Assembly (NCBI RefSeq): GCF_000209655.1
Contig: NC_015458.1
Span: 1,364,001 to 1,428,000, forward strand
DNA from: Pusillimonas sp. T7-7
GTDB taxonomy: Bacteria > Pseudomonadota > Gammaproteobacteria > Burkholderiales > Burkholderiaceae_B
Length of the DNA: 64,000 bases
Reading direction: 5' to 3'
The translations under genes were made by a program, and so were the position numbers. Positions 55,762-64,000 of the stretch are shown here, one piece after another. The notes below the pieces were generated by a model that had not been told where the DNA came from, ran no database searches, and saw nothing but the letters and a program-made list of their open reading frames with translations. How positions within the stretch are numbered: the stretch's first letter is position 1; every line of letters begins with the position of its first letter.

Positions 55762-56727
55762 ATGGCCGTCTTCACCCCCGTCAGCGAATACGACGCACAG
55801 CAATTACTGAACCACTACACGCTGGGCGAACTTGTGTCCCTGCGCGGCATCACGGCCGGCATTGAAAACACCAATTATTTTTTGACGACGACCCAGGGCG
55901 AGTACGTCCTGACGCTGTTCGAAGTTCTGACCCATAAGCAACTGCCGTTCTACATAGAGCTGATGCATCACCTGGCCATGCACGGCGTTCCGGTTCCCGA
56001 ACCCCAAACCTTGCGCAGCGGCACTCGCCTGACCACACTGCATGGCAAGCCTTGCGCCATCGTCAGCCGCCTGTCGGGCGGCTACGAGCCCGAACCCAGC
56101 GCCGCTCATTGCGCGCTGGCGGGCCAGACCCTGGCCCGCGCGCACTTGGCCGGCCGCAGCTTTGATATTGCGCAGCCCAACCTGCGCGGCCTGCCCTGGT
56201 GGCAGCAAACCATACCCCAGGTGCTGCCGTTTTTATCACAACCTCAAACTTCACTGATCACCCAGGTTCTTGAAGAGCAAACGCGCTTTGCCGACAGCGA
56301 CACCTATCGAGCCTTGCCTTTCGGGCCCGCACACTGCGACCTGTTTCGCGATAATGTATTGTTTGACGGCACTTTCGAGATGCCGCGCATGGGCGGCATC
56401 ATTGATTTCTATTTCGCCGGTTGCGATACTTGGCTATTCGACGTGGCGGTCAGCGTGAACGACTGGTGCATCCATCGCAACACCGGCGTGTTCCAGCACG
56501 ACAAGCTGCAAGCCTGGCTGAACGCCTATGCCAGCGTCAGGCCCTTCACCGACGAAGAAAAACGCGCCTGGCCGGTGCTGCTGCAGGCGGCCGCCTTGCG
56601 TTTCTGGGTATCCCGGCTATACGATTTTCATCTGCCCAGGCCCGCCCAGACGCTCAAGCCGCACGACCCGCGTCATTTCGAACTCATACTGCAAGAGCGC
56701 CGCAACACGCCTGCGCCAGCCCTTTAG
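55762..56727 (+). CDS. thrB: Homoserine kinase (ThrB2, APH-fold)
   Basis: 321 residues of the aminoglycoside-phosphotransferase fold: GITAGIENTNYFLTT (ATP loop), catalytic HCDLFRDNVLF and IIDFYFAGCDTWLFDVAVSVNDW. It phosphorylates homoserine for threonine synthesis. The start was set at ATG 55762 (MAVFTPVS) with GGAG upstream; an earlier start would run into the terminator. It precedes the BPSS1780 gene, as I recall from other betaproteobacteria. Threonine links it to the thrS control described elsewhere. Confidence 0.95.
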   Translation: MAVFTPVSEYDAQQLLNHYTLGELVSLRGITAGIENTNYFLTTTQGEYVLTLFEVLTHKQLPFYIELMHHLAMHGVPVPEPQTLRSGTRLTTLHGKPCAIVSRLSGGYEPEPSAAHCALAGQTLARAHLAGRSFDIAQPNLRGLPWWQQTIPQVLPFLSQPQTSLITQVLEEQTRFADSDTYRALPFGPAHCDLFRDNVLFDGTFEMPRMGGIIDFYFAGCDTWLFDVAVSVNDWCIHRNTGVFQHDKLQAWLNAYASVRPFTDEEKRAWPVLLQAAALRFWVSRLYDFHLPRPAQTLKPHDPRHFELILQERRNTPAPAL

Positions 56728-56742
56728 GAAACAAGATCCACC

Positions 56743-57516
56743 ATGCAAGCTGCCTCTCTTCCCATCACCTCCGGCTGGCTCTGGATACAAAACGGCTTCC
56801 AGCTGTTCAAGCGCCAGCCCATGGCCATGTTCTTCTGGAGCCTGATGACGGGATTCCTGATCAGCGTCAGCTACCTGATCCCGCTGTTCGGCCAGATGCT
56901 GTTGATTGCAGGCACGCCCATACTGACCTTCATTACGCTGTCGGCCTGCCGCAATATCGCCAATGGCAAGCCCATGCTGCTCAATATGTGGCTCGAACCG
57001 CTGCGCGAGCGTGAAACCCGACGGCGTTTGCTGGCCCTGGGCCTTGCCTACCTGATCTTCTGCCTGGCTGGCGGATTCTTCGCCACCCTGCCCTTTCTAG
57101 ACAGCCTGATGAGCGCCATCAACGTCGATGGCGCGATCGACGAAGCCGCCTTGATCACAGCCATGCGCGGCCCCTTCATTACCTTCGGCCTGCTGTACGT
57201 GGTCATTTCCGCCTTGTTCTGGCACGCTCCCGCACTGATAGGCTGGCATCGCATCAAGATGTCGCAGGCATTGTTTTTTTCCATGGTGGCCTGCTGGCGC
57301 AACAAACTGCCTTTTCTGGCTTACGGCGCCAGTTGGGCGGCCATCTTCTTTGCCATCCAAATGGCGGGCACCTTTGTGACCGCGCTGGGCATTTCGCCCG
57401 GGGCCGTGCAAGTGCTGCTGACACCGGTCAACATCATCGTGGCCGCCGTGCTGTATTGCAGCTTCTACCCCGCCTACTTCAGCGTTTTCGGCGCCAACTA
57501 CGCGACTGAAGACTGA
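56743..57516 (+). CDS. BPSS1780-family membrane protein
   Basis: 257 residues with about six membrane helices, starting with a short cytoplasmic helix (GWLWIQNGFQLFKRQPMAMFFW). The family is named from Burkholderia and has no known function. It lies 15 bp after thrB, so the two are co-transcribed. It is convergent with the tetR gene. Confidence 0.87.
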   Translation: MQAASLPITSGWLWIQNGFQLFKRQPMAMFFWSLMTGFLISVSYLIPLFGQMLLIAGTPILTFITLSACRNIANGKPMLLNMWLEPLRERETRRRLLALGLAYLIFCLAGGFFATLPFLDSLMSAINVDGAIDEAALITAMRGPFITFGLLYVVISALFWHAPALIGWHRIKMSQALFFSMVACWRNKLPFLAYGASWAAIFFAIQMAGTFVTALGISPGAVQVLLTPVNIIVAAVLYCSFYPAYFSVFGANYATED

Positions 57517-57567
57517 AGGCTGGGTCGGCAGCAACCACCCACAAAGAAACTCCGGCTCGATATTTGC

Positions 57568-58191
57568 CTACAGCCCAAGATGCCGGGCCAATCCCGGCAA
57601 GGCGGCCCGCAGCATCTGCTCCGTGACTTCGTCGGCGCTCATCCGACCGTCGGGTCTGTACCAGCGCACGGTAAAGTTCATGCCGCCCAAAACCTGCTTG
57701 CGTATGATGGCCGGATCTCCCTGCACCAGCCCCACGGCGGCCGCCTCGTTAATGGCCCGGTGCCATAATTGCTCGTAGGCCGTGCTCAATTCCTGAATCT
57801 GCGCACGCGCCTCAGGCGACAAGCTGCGCCATTCATAAATCATGGCGTGCATGGCATCCCCGCCTACGCCATTGATCAGGCTGGCCATATGCAAGCGAAA
57901 AAGTCCCTCGAGCCGATCAGCCGGCTGCTCATGCCGTGCCATCAGCGCCTGGCCTTCGTCAATGACGGATTGAATGCCGTTGGCCATCACGGCAAGCAAT
58001 ATTTCTTCCTTGTTGCGAAAGTAGTGAAACAGGCTGCCTGAACGCAAGCCCACAGCATCGGCCAGTTCGCGCACAGTGGTACGTTCATAGCCGTTGCGCC
58101 GGAACAGGCGCGCAGCAGCCAGAATAAGTTCGGTATGCCGGCTTTCGTCGGCAGCCATGGGCGCCGCTCGCGAACTCGCAGACCGCATCAT
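57568..58191 (-). CDS. TetR-family regulator of the acyl-CoA ligase/Liv cluster
   Basis: 207 residues. The N-terminal TetR helix-turn-helix (about 18-65: ILAAARLFRRNGYERTTVRELADAVGLRSGSLFHYFRNKEEILL) is followed by an all-helical ligand domain. The ATG overlaps the acyl-CoA ligase stop as ATGA, so it is the last gene of that operon and probably its repressor, responding to an acyl-CoA product. The first ATG is kept because of the coupling. Confidence 0.93.
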   Translation of the reverse strand: MMRSASSRAAPMAADESRHTELILAAARLFRRNGYERTTVRELADAVGLRSGSLFHYFRNKEEILLAVMANGIQSVIDEGQALMARHEQPADRLEGLFRLHMASLINGVGGDAMHAMIYEWRSLSPEARAQIQELSTAYEQLWHRAINEAAAVGLVQGDPAIIRKQVLGGMNFTVRWYRPDGRMSADEVTEQMLRAALPGLARHLGL

Positions 58192-60017
58192 GCGTACAAA
58201 GCCTCTATCTGTTCGGCATAGCCTTTATAGATGCTTGCACGCCGCACCTTCATGGTGGCCGTTACCTCGCCATCATCATGATCAAGCTCTTTGGTCAGCA
58301 AATGAAAACGCCGTATGTGCGACACCTGGGCCAATTGCGCATTGGCCGCCTCAACCTCTTCGTTTACCAGCCGGTGTACTTCAGGATGCTCGGCCAGGGA
58401 ACGGAAATGCGTAAAGGCAATGCCCCTGGATTCAGCCCATTTCGCCACCGTGTCGAATTCGATCTGTATCAGCGCCGACACGTATTTGCGGCCCTCGGCA
58501 ATCACAATGCACTCCTTGATGTAAGGACTGGCCTTGACCCGGTTCTCTATTTCAGACGGCGTCAGATTCTTGCCGCCCGCCGTAATCATGATGTCTTTCA
58601 GGCGATCGACAATCCGCAGCATGCCGCCTTCAAGCGCAACCACATCGCCTGTTTTCAACCAGCCATCCTGAAGTACCCCGTCGGTCTGATCCGGATCTTT
58701 GTAATAGCCGGCAAAAACCATATCGCCGCGCACCAGCAGCTCATCGGCCTCGCCCAGGCGATATTCAAGACCCAATATCGGTTCGCCCACGGTACCCGTC
58801 TGAAACCGGTCGGGATGCTGGCCCAGTATCATGCCGGTGCTCTCGGTCAGCCCATAGACCTCGACCAGCGGCAAGCCCATGGTCCTGAAGTACTGCACAA
58901 TTTCGCCAGGAATGGGTGCTGCGCCAGTCAGGGCAATGCGGGCGCGGCGCAAGCCGATGAAATTCAGCAAGGCGCGCAGGATCAGCCAGTACCAGAAGGC
59001 ATACGTGATTTTTTCGCTAAACGTGCGCTGCGATGCCGACTTCATCGCAAAAGGTTCGCAAGCTCGCATGGCGCGGCGGTACAGGCCTTGCACCCACGGG
59101 TGCGCTTCCTGCATCTTGATCGTGATCGACGCATGCAGTTTTTCCCATATGCGCGGTACGCCCAAGAACAAGGTGGGCGCGACTTCACGCAAGTCTTCCT
59201 GAACGGTGCGTATCGACTCGCCGAAGTTCACCTGGGCGCCCGAATAAATCGGCACAAAGGTTGTGAGCATCTGTTCAGCCACATGGCATAAGGGCAGATA
59301 CGAAAGATGCGCATCACTGTCATCCAGCCCCAGCCTGTCGATAATGCCAGGCGCAACCGCGCGCATATTGCCATAGGTGATCATGGCGCCTTTGGGCTTG
59401 CCGGTGGAGCCCGAGGTATAGATCATCAGCCCTACGTCGCTCAGCAGCTGGCCAGCCAGCGCCTGTTCAATCACAGAGGCCTGGGCCGCATAAGCCTTGG
59501 CGCCCGCAAGCTCCAGCTCCTCGAAGGTGCATATGAATTCGCGTTGCGCGCCCGTGTAGCTGCCCAGACCTTTGGTCTCGATCATGACTATGCGCCGCAA
59601 GCATGGAAGCTCGTGGCGCTGCTCAAGTACTTTTTCGACCTGCTCCTGGTCTTCGCACACAAGCAGCTCAACATCGGCGTGGCCAAGTACATAGGCCGTT
59701 TCCGGCGCCGGACTGGTGGGATACAAGCCAACCGTCACAGCCCCTATGACGCCCGCACCCATCTGGCTCAACACCCATTCAATACGATTTTCGGACAACA
59801 CCCCCACACGCCCGCCCGACGTAAGGCCCAGCGTATGCAAGCCCATGCCGACATGGCAGGCTCTTTGCCAGTATTCACGCCAGCCGCAGGGGCGCCATAT
59901 GCCGAAATCTTTCTGCCGGATGGCAATGCGCTCGGGAATCTGCGAGGCCTGCCGGCGCAGCATCTGAGGCAAAGTCAGCTCGGGTAGCGCCGAGGAAAAC
60001 GTTGACATCCTATTCAT
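58188..60017 (-). CDS. AMP-forming acyl-CoA synthetase (long-chain FadD15-like)
   Basis: 609 residues of the adenylate-forming family: IYTSGSTGKPKGAMITYGN (P-loop), VYGLTESTGM, YYKDPDQTDGVLQDGWLKTGDVV, and the C-terminal KDIMITAGGKNLTPSEIE with the Lys-bearing end VRRASIYKGYAEQIEALY. It activates a fatty or aromatic carboxylate with ATP and CoA. AAGGAG lies about 10 nt before ATG 60017. It is downstream of a Liv-type ABC transporter, which probably imports its substrate. Confidence 0.93.
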   Translation of the reverse strand: MNRMSTFSSALPELTLPQMLRRQASQIPERIAIRQKDFGIWRPCGWREYWQRACHVGMGLHTLGLTSGGRVGVLSENRIEWVLSQMGAGVIGAVTVGLYPTSPAPETAYVLGHADVELLVCEDQEQVEKVLEQRHELPCLRRIVMIETKGLGSYTGAQREFICTFEELELAGAKAYAAQASVIEQALAGQLLSDVGLMIYTSGSTGKPKGAMITYGNMRAVAPGIIDRLGLDDSDAHLSYLPLCHVAEQMLTTFVPIYSGAQVNFGESIRTVQEDLREVAPTLFLGVPRIWEKLHASITIKMQEAHPWVQGLYRRAMRACEPFAMKSASQRTFSEKITYAFWYWLILRALLNFIGLRRARIALTGAAPIPGEIVQYFRTMGLPLVEVYGLTESTGMILGQHPDRFQTGTVGEPILGLEYRLGEADELLVRGDMVFAGYYKDPDQTDGVLQDGWLKTGDVVALEGGMLRIVDRLKDIMITAGGKNLTPSEIENRVKASPYIKECIVIAEGRKYVSALIQIEFDTVAKWAESRGIAFTHFRSLAEHPEVHRLVNEEVEAANAQLAQVSHIRRFHLLTKELDHDDGEVTATMKVRRASIYKGYAEQIEALYA

Positions 60018-60061
60018 GCCTTCTCGACTCCTTGAATAGCACTGACAGACCCTGGCCCCTT

Positions 60062-60925
60062 TCAGGAAAGCCAGCGTTTTCTGCGCTTGTAGTGCTTGAT
60101 GTTTCGGAAGCTGCGCGCTTCGCCGCTGCCGCCCACTCCCAGGTAAAACTCACGCACATCAGGATCCTGAGCCAGCTTTTCCGCTGTGCCGTCTATCATG
60201 ACTTTGCCGGTTTCCATGATGTAGCCGTAATCCGCAATGGCCAACGCCACCGAGGCGTTCTGCTCGACCAGCAACATGGCGGTTTCCTGCTCGCTGTTGA
60301 TGCGCGCAATGATCGTGAATATATTCTCGACCAGCATGGGCGACAGGCCCAATGAAGGCTCGTCGAGCAGCATCAATCTGGGGCGGGCCAGCAACGCCCG
60401 GCCTATGGCCAGCATTTGCTGCTCGCCGCCCGAAAGATAGCCGGCCAGCCCGCGCCGGCGCTCGTGCAAACGAGGGAAATACTCGTAGACCAGATCGAAA
60501 TCGGCCCGCGAGACACGCCGGCCTGACACCGCATACGTGGCGGCCAGCAGGTTTTCTTCGACCGTGAGATCTTCAAATACGCGGCGGCCCTCCATGACAT
60601 GGCTCATGCCGCTACGCACCAGCTGCTGCGGCGCCATAGGGGCGATGTCGTGTCCGTTGAAGGCGATATGGCCTTTGACCATCTCGCCATTCTCAAGCTC
60701 AAGCAGGCGGGAAATAGCCTTGAGCGTGGTCGATTTTCCTGCGCCATTACTGCCCAGCAAGGCCACCACCTGACCCGCCGGCACCGACAGCGACAAGCCG
60801 CGCAGCACCTGCACCACCTTGTTATAGACCACCTCGATATTATTGATATCAAGAACCGGCGCGGCGGCCGGCGCCGAAGCAGGCCCCGTTGGCCGCTGTG
60901 GCGATGCTTGCGCTATATGGGTCAT
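60062..60925 (-). CDS. livF: LivF-type ABC transporter ATPase
   Basis: 287 residues. Walker A GSNGAGKST (about 58-66), signature LSGGEQQMLAIGRALL and Walker B LMLLDEPSLGL are intact. The N-terminus has about 25 extra Ala/Pro-rich residues, and the C-terminus the basic tail IKHYKRRKRW that I associate with Liv systems beside acyl-CoA ligases. It energises uptake with LivHM and the binding protein just upstream. LivG is not in the window and probably lies beyond its end. Confidence 0.92.
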   Translation of the reverse strand: MTHIAQASPQRPTGPASAPAAAPVLDINNIEVVYNKVVQVLRGLSLSVPAGQVVALLGSNGAGKSTTLKAISRLLELENGEMVKGHIAFNGHDIAPMAPQQLVRSGMSHVMEGRRVFEDLTVEENLLAATYAVSGRRVSRADFDLVYEYFPRLHERRRGLAGYLSGGEQQMLAIGRALLARPRLMLLDEPSLGLSPMLVENIFTIIARINSEQETAMLLVEQNASVALAIADYGYIMETGKVMIDGTAEKLAQDPDVREFYLGVGGSGEARSFRNIKHYKRRKRWLS

Positions 60926-60934
60926 GTCGCCAGC

Positions 60935-62125
60935 CTAATCCAGCACGATCCAGTCCGACGCCGGGATCATCTTCTTCTGACTATAGTCGGCGCGGTAAAT
61001 GCGGCCTACGGGCAGCGAATTGCCTTTGATGCTGATGGGTACGCCGATGATGCCGCCCGTGTCGAAATCTTGAATCGACTGCAGGCTGGCCTTCATGTTT
61101 TGCGCCGTCAGCTCCTTGCCGTCGGCCAAGGTGCGCTTGACCGCTTCAGTCATCAGCATGCCGGCCAGAAAGCCCTGCATATACGCCGTGCTCTGATATT
61201 CCGGGCGCATTTCGCGGATTTTCTTCAGCATGGGCGCATCGCCCTCTTCATCGTAGTAGTACCGGAAAGGCATCACGCCCATGAAGCCATCGGCGTTCTC
61301 GCCCATCTTCATGACCGTGGAGTTGTCCATGGTCCAGAAAGTGCCCATGTAGCGGGTTTTCAGACCCATCTGCCGGCCCTGCCCCACAAACTCGGGAATC
61401 GGCGCTAGCACGTAGCCATGAAAAATGGTGTAGTCGGGGTTGGCGCGGCGCAGCTTCAATACTTCAGTGGACACATCCACACTGCCCGGCGCCGTCATGA
61501 TTTCAGCCGCCACTTCCAGGCCCAGGCCCTTGGCAACTTCGCGCGATTCGTCGATGGGGTCACGACCGAACTCGGTATCGGAGTACACAAAAGCCACTTT
61601 GGCGCCCGGCTTTTCCTTGGCGATATAGCGCAACAAAATACCGAACATCTCGGTGTAATCAGGCCCTACCAAAAACTGGGCGGGAAATTTTTCGGGATCG
61701 TTGATCTCGGTTGCAAAAGACGCCCCCGTCATCAGGATATCGCCTTTGCGATTCAGCTCGGGATTGATGGTTTTGGAAAACGCGGTGGAGTCGCCATAGT
61801 ACAAATTGACCTTGTCCTGGCTGGTGATCTTCTTGAAGGCCGCCACCGAAGCGTCCACCTTGTAGGCCGTATCTTCGGGCACGTAGCGCAGCTGCCTGCC
61901 TTCGATGCCGCCCGCTTCGTTCACCATTTTTACATAGTCGCCCAGACCGGCATGAATACCCACGCCTGCAAAGGCAAACACGCCGCTCATCGGAATGGAA
62001 CCGCCAATCACAATGTCGTCCTTCTGCTGCGCAAACGCCCCACCCGCAGCAGCCAGGCCGGCTGCCAGCGAGATGGGCAAAACCAGCCGCCTGACCAGGC
62101 TGGGCAATGAAAACGTACGAGTCAT
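60935..62125 (-). CDS. ABC-type branched-chain-like substrate-binding protein
   Basis: 396 residues. A signal peptide (about 1-32, ending AFA before QQKDDIVIGG) is followed by a type I binding fold with GGSIPMSGVFAFAGVGIHAGLGDYV. It lies between livM and livF and supplies the LivHM pore. Clusters of this make-up with an acyl-CoA ligase usually handle aromatic or aliphatic carboxylates rather than amino acids. That is inference. Confidence 0.92.
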   Translation of the reverse strand: MTRTFSLPSLVRRLVLPISLAAGLAAAGGAFAQQKDDIVIGGSIPMSGVFAFAGVGIHAGLGDYVKMVNEAGGIEGRQLRYVPEDTAYKVDASVAAFKKITSQDKVNLYYGDSTAFSKTINPELNRKGDILMTGASFATEINDPEKFPAQFLVGPDYTEMFGILLRYIAKEKPGAKVAFVYSDTEFGRDPIDESREVAKGLGLEVAAEIMTAPGSVDVSTEVLKLRRANPDYTIFHGYVLAPIPEFVGQGRQMGLKTRYMGTFWTMDNSTVMKMGENADGFMGVMPFRYYYDEEGDAPMLKKIREMRPEYQSTAYMQGFLAGMLMTEAVKRTLADGKELTAQNMKASLQSIQDFDTGGIIGVPISIKGNSLPVGRIYRADYSQKKMIPASDWIVLD

Positions 62126-62162
62126 GGTTGTCTCCTGGTGTGATGAATAAGCAGCCCGACGC

Positions 62163-63200
62163 TCAAGTGCGGAAAGGCCACAGGTGAAAGAAACGCCGCA
62201 CCCGCCGCCATATTTCGGCCAGTCCTTGCGGTTCGAAAATCAGAAATACAACAATCAACAAACCAAAAACAATGGTGCGCACCGGCGACACATAACGCAA
62301 GGTATCGCCTTCGATCGGCAGCAGCCCAATGACCAGCCTGAGCACCTCGGGCACCATGGTCATGAAGGCGGCGCCCAATATGGCGCCCAGTATCGAGCCC
62401 ATGCCGCCGACAATAATCGCAGCCAGAAAGAAAATGGACAGAATCAAGGGGAAGCTTTCGGGGGTGACCACACGAAAGAAGTAAGCCCACAGCCCACCCG
62501 CCACCCCGGCATAAAAGGACGAAAGCCCAAAGGACAGCAGCTTGTAGCGCAACAAAGGAATACCCAGCACCTCGGCTGAAATATCGCGATCACGAATGGC
62601 GATGAAGGCCCGACCCACCCGTGTGCGGAACAAATTGGCAGCCCCCAGCACCATCAGTATTGTGACCGGCACAATAAGCCAGTAGATTTTGAAAGAAGTA
62701 TCGAGCGCCACACCAAACAACACAGGCGGCGGCACAGTCATCCCCCCCGAGCCGCCGGTAAACGCAAGATTGCCAAAAATGAAATGCACAATAAACGAGG
62801 CGGCGATGGTCACGATGGCCAGATACAGCCCTTTCACACGCAGCGAAGGGATGCCTACGACCAGGCCGCCCAGCATGGCCACGACACCTGCCACGATCAA
62901 ATTCAACAAGAACGGGGTGCCGTAGCGCTGCTCCAGAACGGCCACCGTATAGGCGCCCAGCCCCATAAAGGCCGCCTGCCCCAGACTCACCAGGCCGGTA
63001 TAGCCAGTCAGTATGTTCAAGCCGGTCGCGCTGGCTGCATGTATGGCCACAAGGCAAGCCAGATAAAGCCAATAGTCGTTGGCCAAAAACGGATACAGCA
63101 GCAGCGCCAGGCCAAACACAAGCATCCACGCGCGCTGGGTAGCCGTGTCGAACAAGGCCTCGTCAGCCATGTAGTTTTGCTTGGCGGTCGCTATACGCAT
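62163..63200 (-). CDS. livM: LivM-type ABC transporter permease
   Basis: 345 residues with about ten membrane helices: LNILTGYTGLVSLGQAAFMGLGAY and the ATPase-contact loop IRDRDISAEVLGIPLLRYKLLSFGLSSFYAG. It forms the inner-membrane channel with LivH. It starts 2 bp after the livH stop, and the binding protein follows 37 bp downstream. Confidence 0.95.
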   Translation of the reverse strand: MRIATAKQNYMADEALFDTATQRAWMLVFGLALLLYPFLANDYWLYLACLVAIHAASATGLNILTGYTGLVSLGQAAFMGLGAYTVAVLEQRYGTPFLLNLIVAGVVAMLGGLVVGIPSLRVKGLYLAIVTIAASFIVHFIFGNLAFTGGSGGMTVPPPVLFGVALDTSFKIYWLIVPVTILMVLGAANLFRTRVGRAFIAIRDRDISAEVLGIPLLRYKLLSFGLSSFYAGVAGGLWAYFFRVVTPESFPLILSIFFLAAIIVGGMGSILGAILGAAFMTMVPEVLRLVIGLLPIEGDTLRYVSPVRTIVFGLLIVVFLIFEPQGLAEIWRRVRRFFHLWPFRT

Positions 63201-63202
63201 GA

Positions 63203-64000
63203 TCAGAGCCTTTCAATTTCGCGAGTGCCGAACAAGCCATAAGGCCGCAGCATCAACACCACCACCAGCACAATAAAGGTGACCAGCAGCTTGTACTCGC
63301 CCCCCAAATACGCACCGGCCCACGCTTCAAGCACCCCGATCAGCAGGCCGGCCAGCAAGGCGCCCACCACACTGTCCAGCCCGCCCACGATCACCACAAC
63401 CAGTACCGAAAGCCCAAACACACCCATGGACGAGGACAGCCCGCCTATGGCCCCCACCACAATCCCGGCCACGGCGGCCAGAGCGGCGCTGGCGACCCAG
63501 GCCAAAGAAAATACACGCGGCACATTGATGCCCATGGAATAAGCCGCCCCCTGGTCGGACGCCGTGGCGCGCAAGGCCACCCCGCCACGCCAATAGCGAA
63601 ACACCGCCACCACGATGGCAACCAGGGCCACCGCTACCCAGAAACCGTAGAACACCTTGGACGATATAAAGGCTTCACCCAGAAAGATGGGTTCGGTAGG
63701 CATGAATTCGGGCAAACGGCGCTGATCGGCCGTCCAGATCAGCTCGACCAGGCCGACCAGAATGGAACCCAACCCAACCGTGACCATAAACACCGAAATG
63801 GGCGACTCGCCCAGCATGGGGCGTATGGCCAGGCGCTCTATGACGCCGCCCATGATGCCGCTGCAAACTATGGCCAGCACCACAGCCAGCCAGATCGGCC
63901 ATTGCAGGCCGGAAGCAAAGGCAAAGAAAATGTACGCGCCCATCATCAGCATTTCGCCTATGGCCAGATTCACCACGCGCGTTGCCTTGTACACAATCAC
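63203..64000 (-). CDS. livH: LivH-type ABC transporter permease, 5' end beyond the window
   Basis: 265 residues are visible, from IVYKATRVVNLAIGEMLMMGAY to the stop; the true start lies outside the window, since LivH begins with two earlier helix segments before the YKATRVVNLA motif. It has the contact loop LRATASDQGAAYSMGINVPRVFSLAWVASAALA. It forms the channel with LivM. It is partial because of the window edge and shows no sign of damage. Confidence 0.92.
   Translation of the reverse strand: MIVYKATRVVNLAIGEMLMMGAYIFFAFASGLQWPIWLAVVLAIVCSGIMGGVIERLAIRPMLGESPISVFMVTVGLGSILVGLVELIWTADQRRLPEFMPTEPIFLGEAFISSKVFYGFWVAVALVAIVVAVFRYWRGGVALRATASDQGAAYSMGINVPRVFSLAWVASAALAAVAGIVVGAIGGLSSSMGVFGLSVLVVVIVGGLDSVVGALLAGLLIGVLEAWAGAYLGGEYKLLVTFIVLVVVLMLRPYGLFGTREIERL

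Overview
The window looks like chromosomal DNA of a betaproteobacterium of the Alcaligenaceae (Bordetella, Achromobacter, Pusillimonas or Candidimonas relatives). This rests on moderately high GC content, a Bug-type periplasmic binding protein, an incomplete regulatory PTS (EIIA-Man, HPr, EI) beside gshB, the leuCDB-asd-fimV-truA-trpF order, the thrB-BPSS1780 pair and a degradative HMG-CoA reductase. The assignment is inferred from gene content; no marker RNA is present. About 58 protein genes and one tRNA can be supported. I see no insertion sequences, phage genes, CRISPR arrays or rRNA.

Layout. 0.1-8.7 kb: an Atm1-like ABC exporter coupled to a LysR gene, divergent from an AtuA pair plus Bug binding protein; an ECF sigma / RskA anti-sigma pair; L-serine dehydratase. 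8.7-14.5 kb: a short AraC regulator, then rpmI-rplT-pheS-pheT-ihfA-merR reading leftward. 14.5-23.8 kb: an Ldh-family reductase, comM, ubiK, a lipoprotein, glnK-amtB behind a sigma-54 promoter, then ptsI, HPr, EIIA and gshB. 23.8-26.7 kb: infC and thrS with an attenuator-like leader, and tRNA-Val. 26.8-33.3 kb: an iron module (Fur box, TonB receptor, MFS carrier, oligopeptidase B-like enzyme, FhuF-type reductase). 33.4-43.6 kb: trpF, two TRAP permease genes, truA, fimV, asd, leuB, leuD, leuC. 43.8-51 kb: a small membrane ORF, M48 lipoprotein protease, aroC, selO, DUF2069, YihY/BrkB, CBS protein, dusA. 51-55.6 kb: a GAF/PucR-type regulator divergent from HMG-CoA reductase and an ABC binding protein. 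55.7-64 kb: thrB, a BPSS1780 membrane protein, then a leftward cluster livH (cut by the window end)-livM-binding protein-livF-acyl-CoA ligase-tetR.

Most notable observations. (1) The thrS leader can encode an 11-residue peptide with four Thr codons, three in a row. It is followed by mutually exclusive antiterminator and terminator stems, which is the architecture of ribosome-mediated attenuation. (2) infC has no ATG, GTG or TTG at the position expected for an IF3 start; an ATC codon behind AGGAG is the only good candidate. (3) The usual infC-rpmI-rplT cluster is split by a 9.5 kb block, which places infC at the head of gshB and the PTS genes and gives rpmI its own promoter. (4) The HMG-CoA reductase keeps the Pseudomonas mevalonii catalytic residues and the NADH-selective Asp at the same numbers, and sits with a sensor-regulator and an orphan binding protein as a probable mevalonate-catabolism unit. 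(5) An oligopeptidase is embedded in a siderophore module.

Functionally, much of the window is core metabolism (translation, Leu, Thr, Trp and aromatic biosynthesis, nitrogen sensing). It is interrupted by accessory uptake and catabolic islands: AtuA/Bug, iron, TRAP, mevalonate, and Liv/acyl-CoA ligase.
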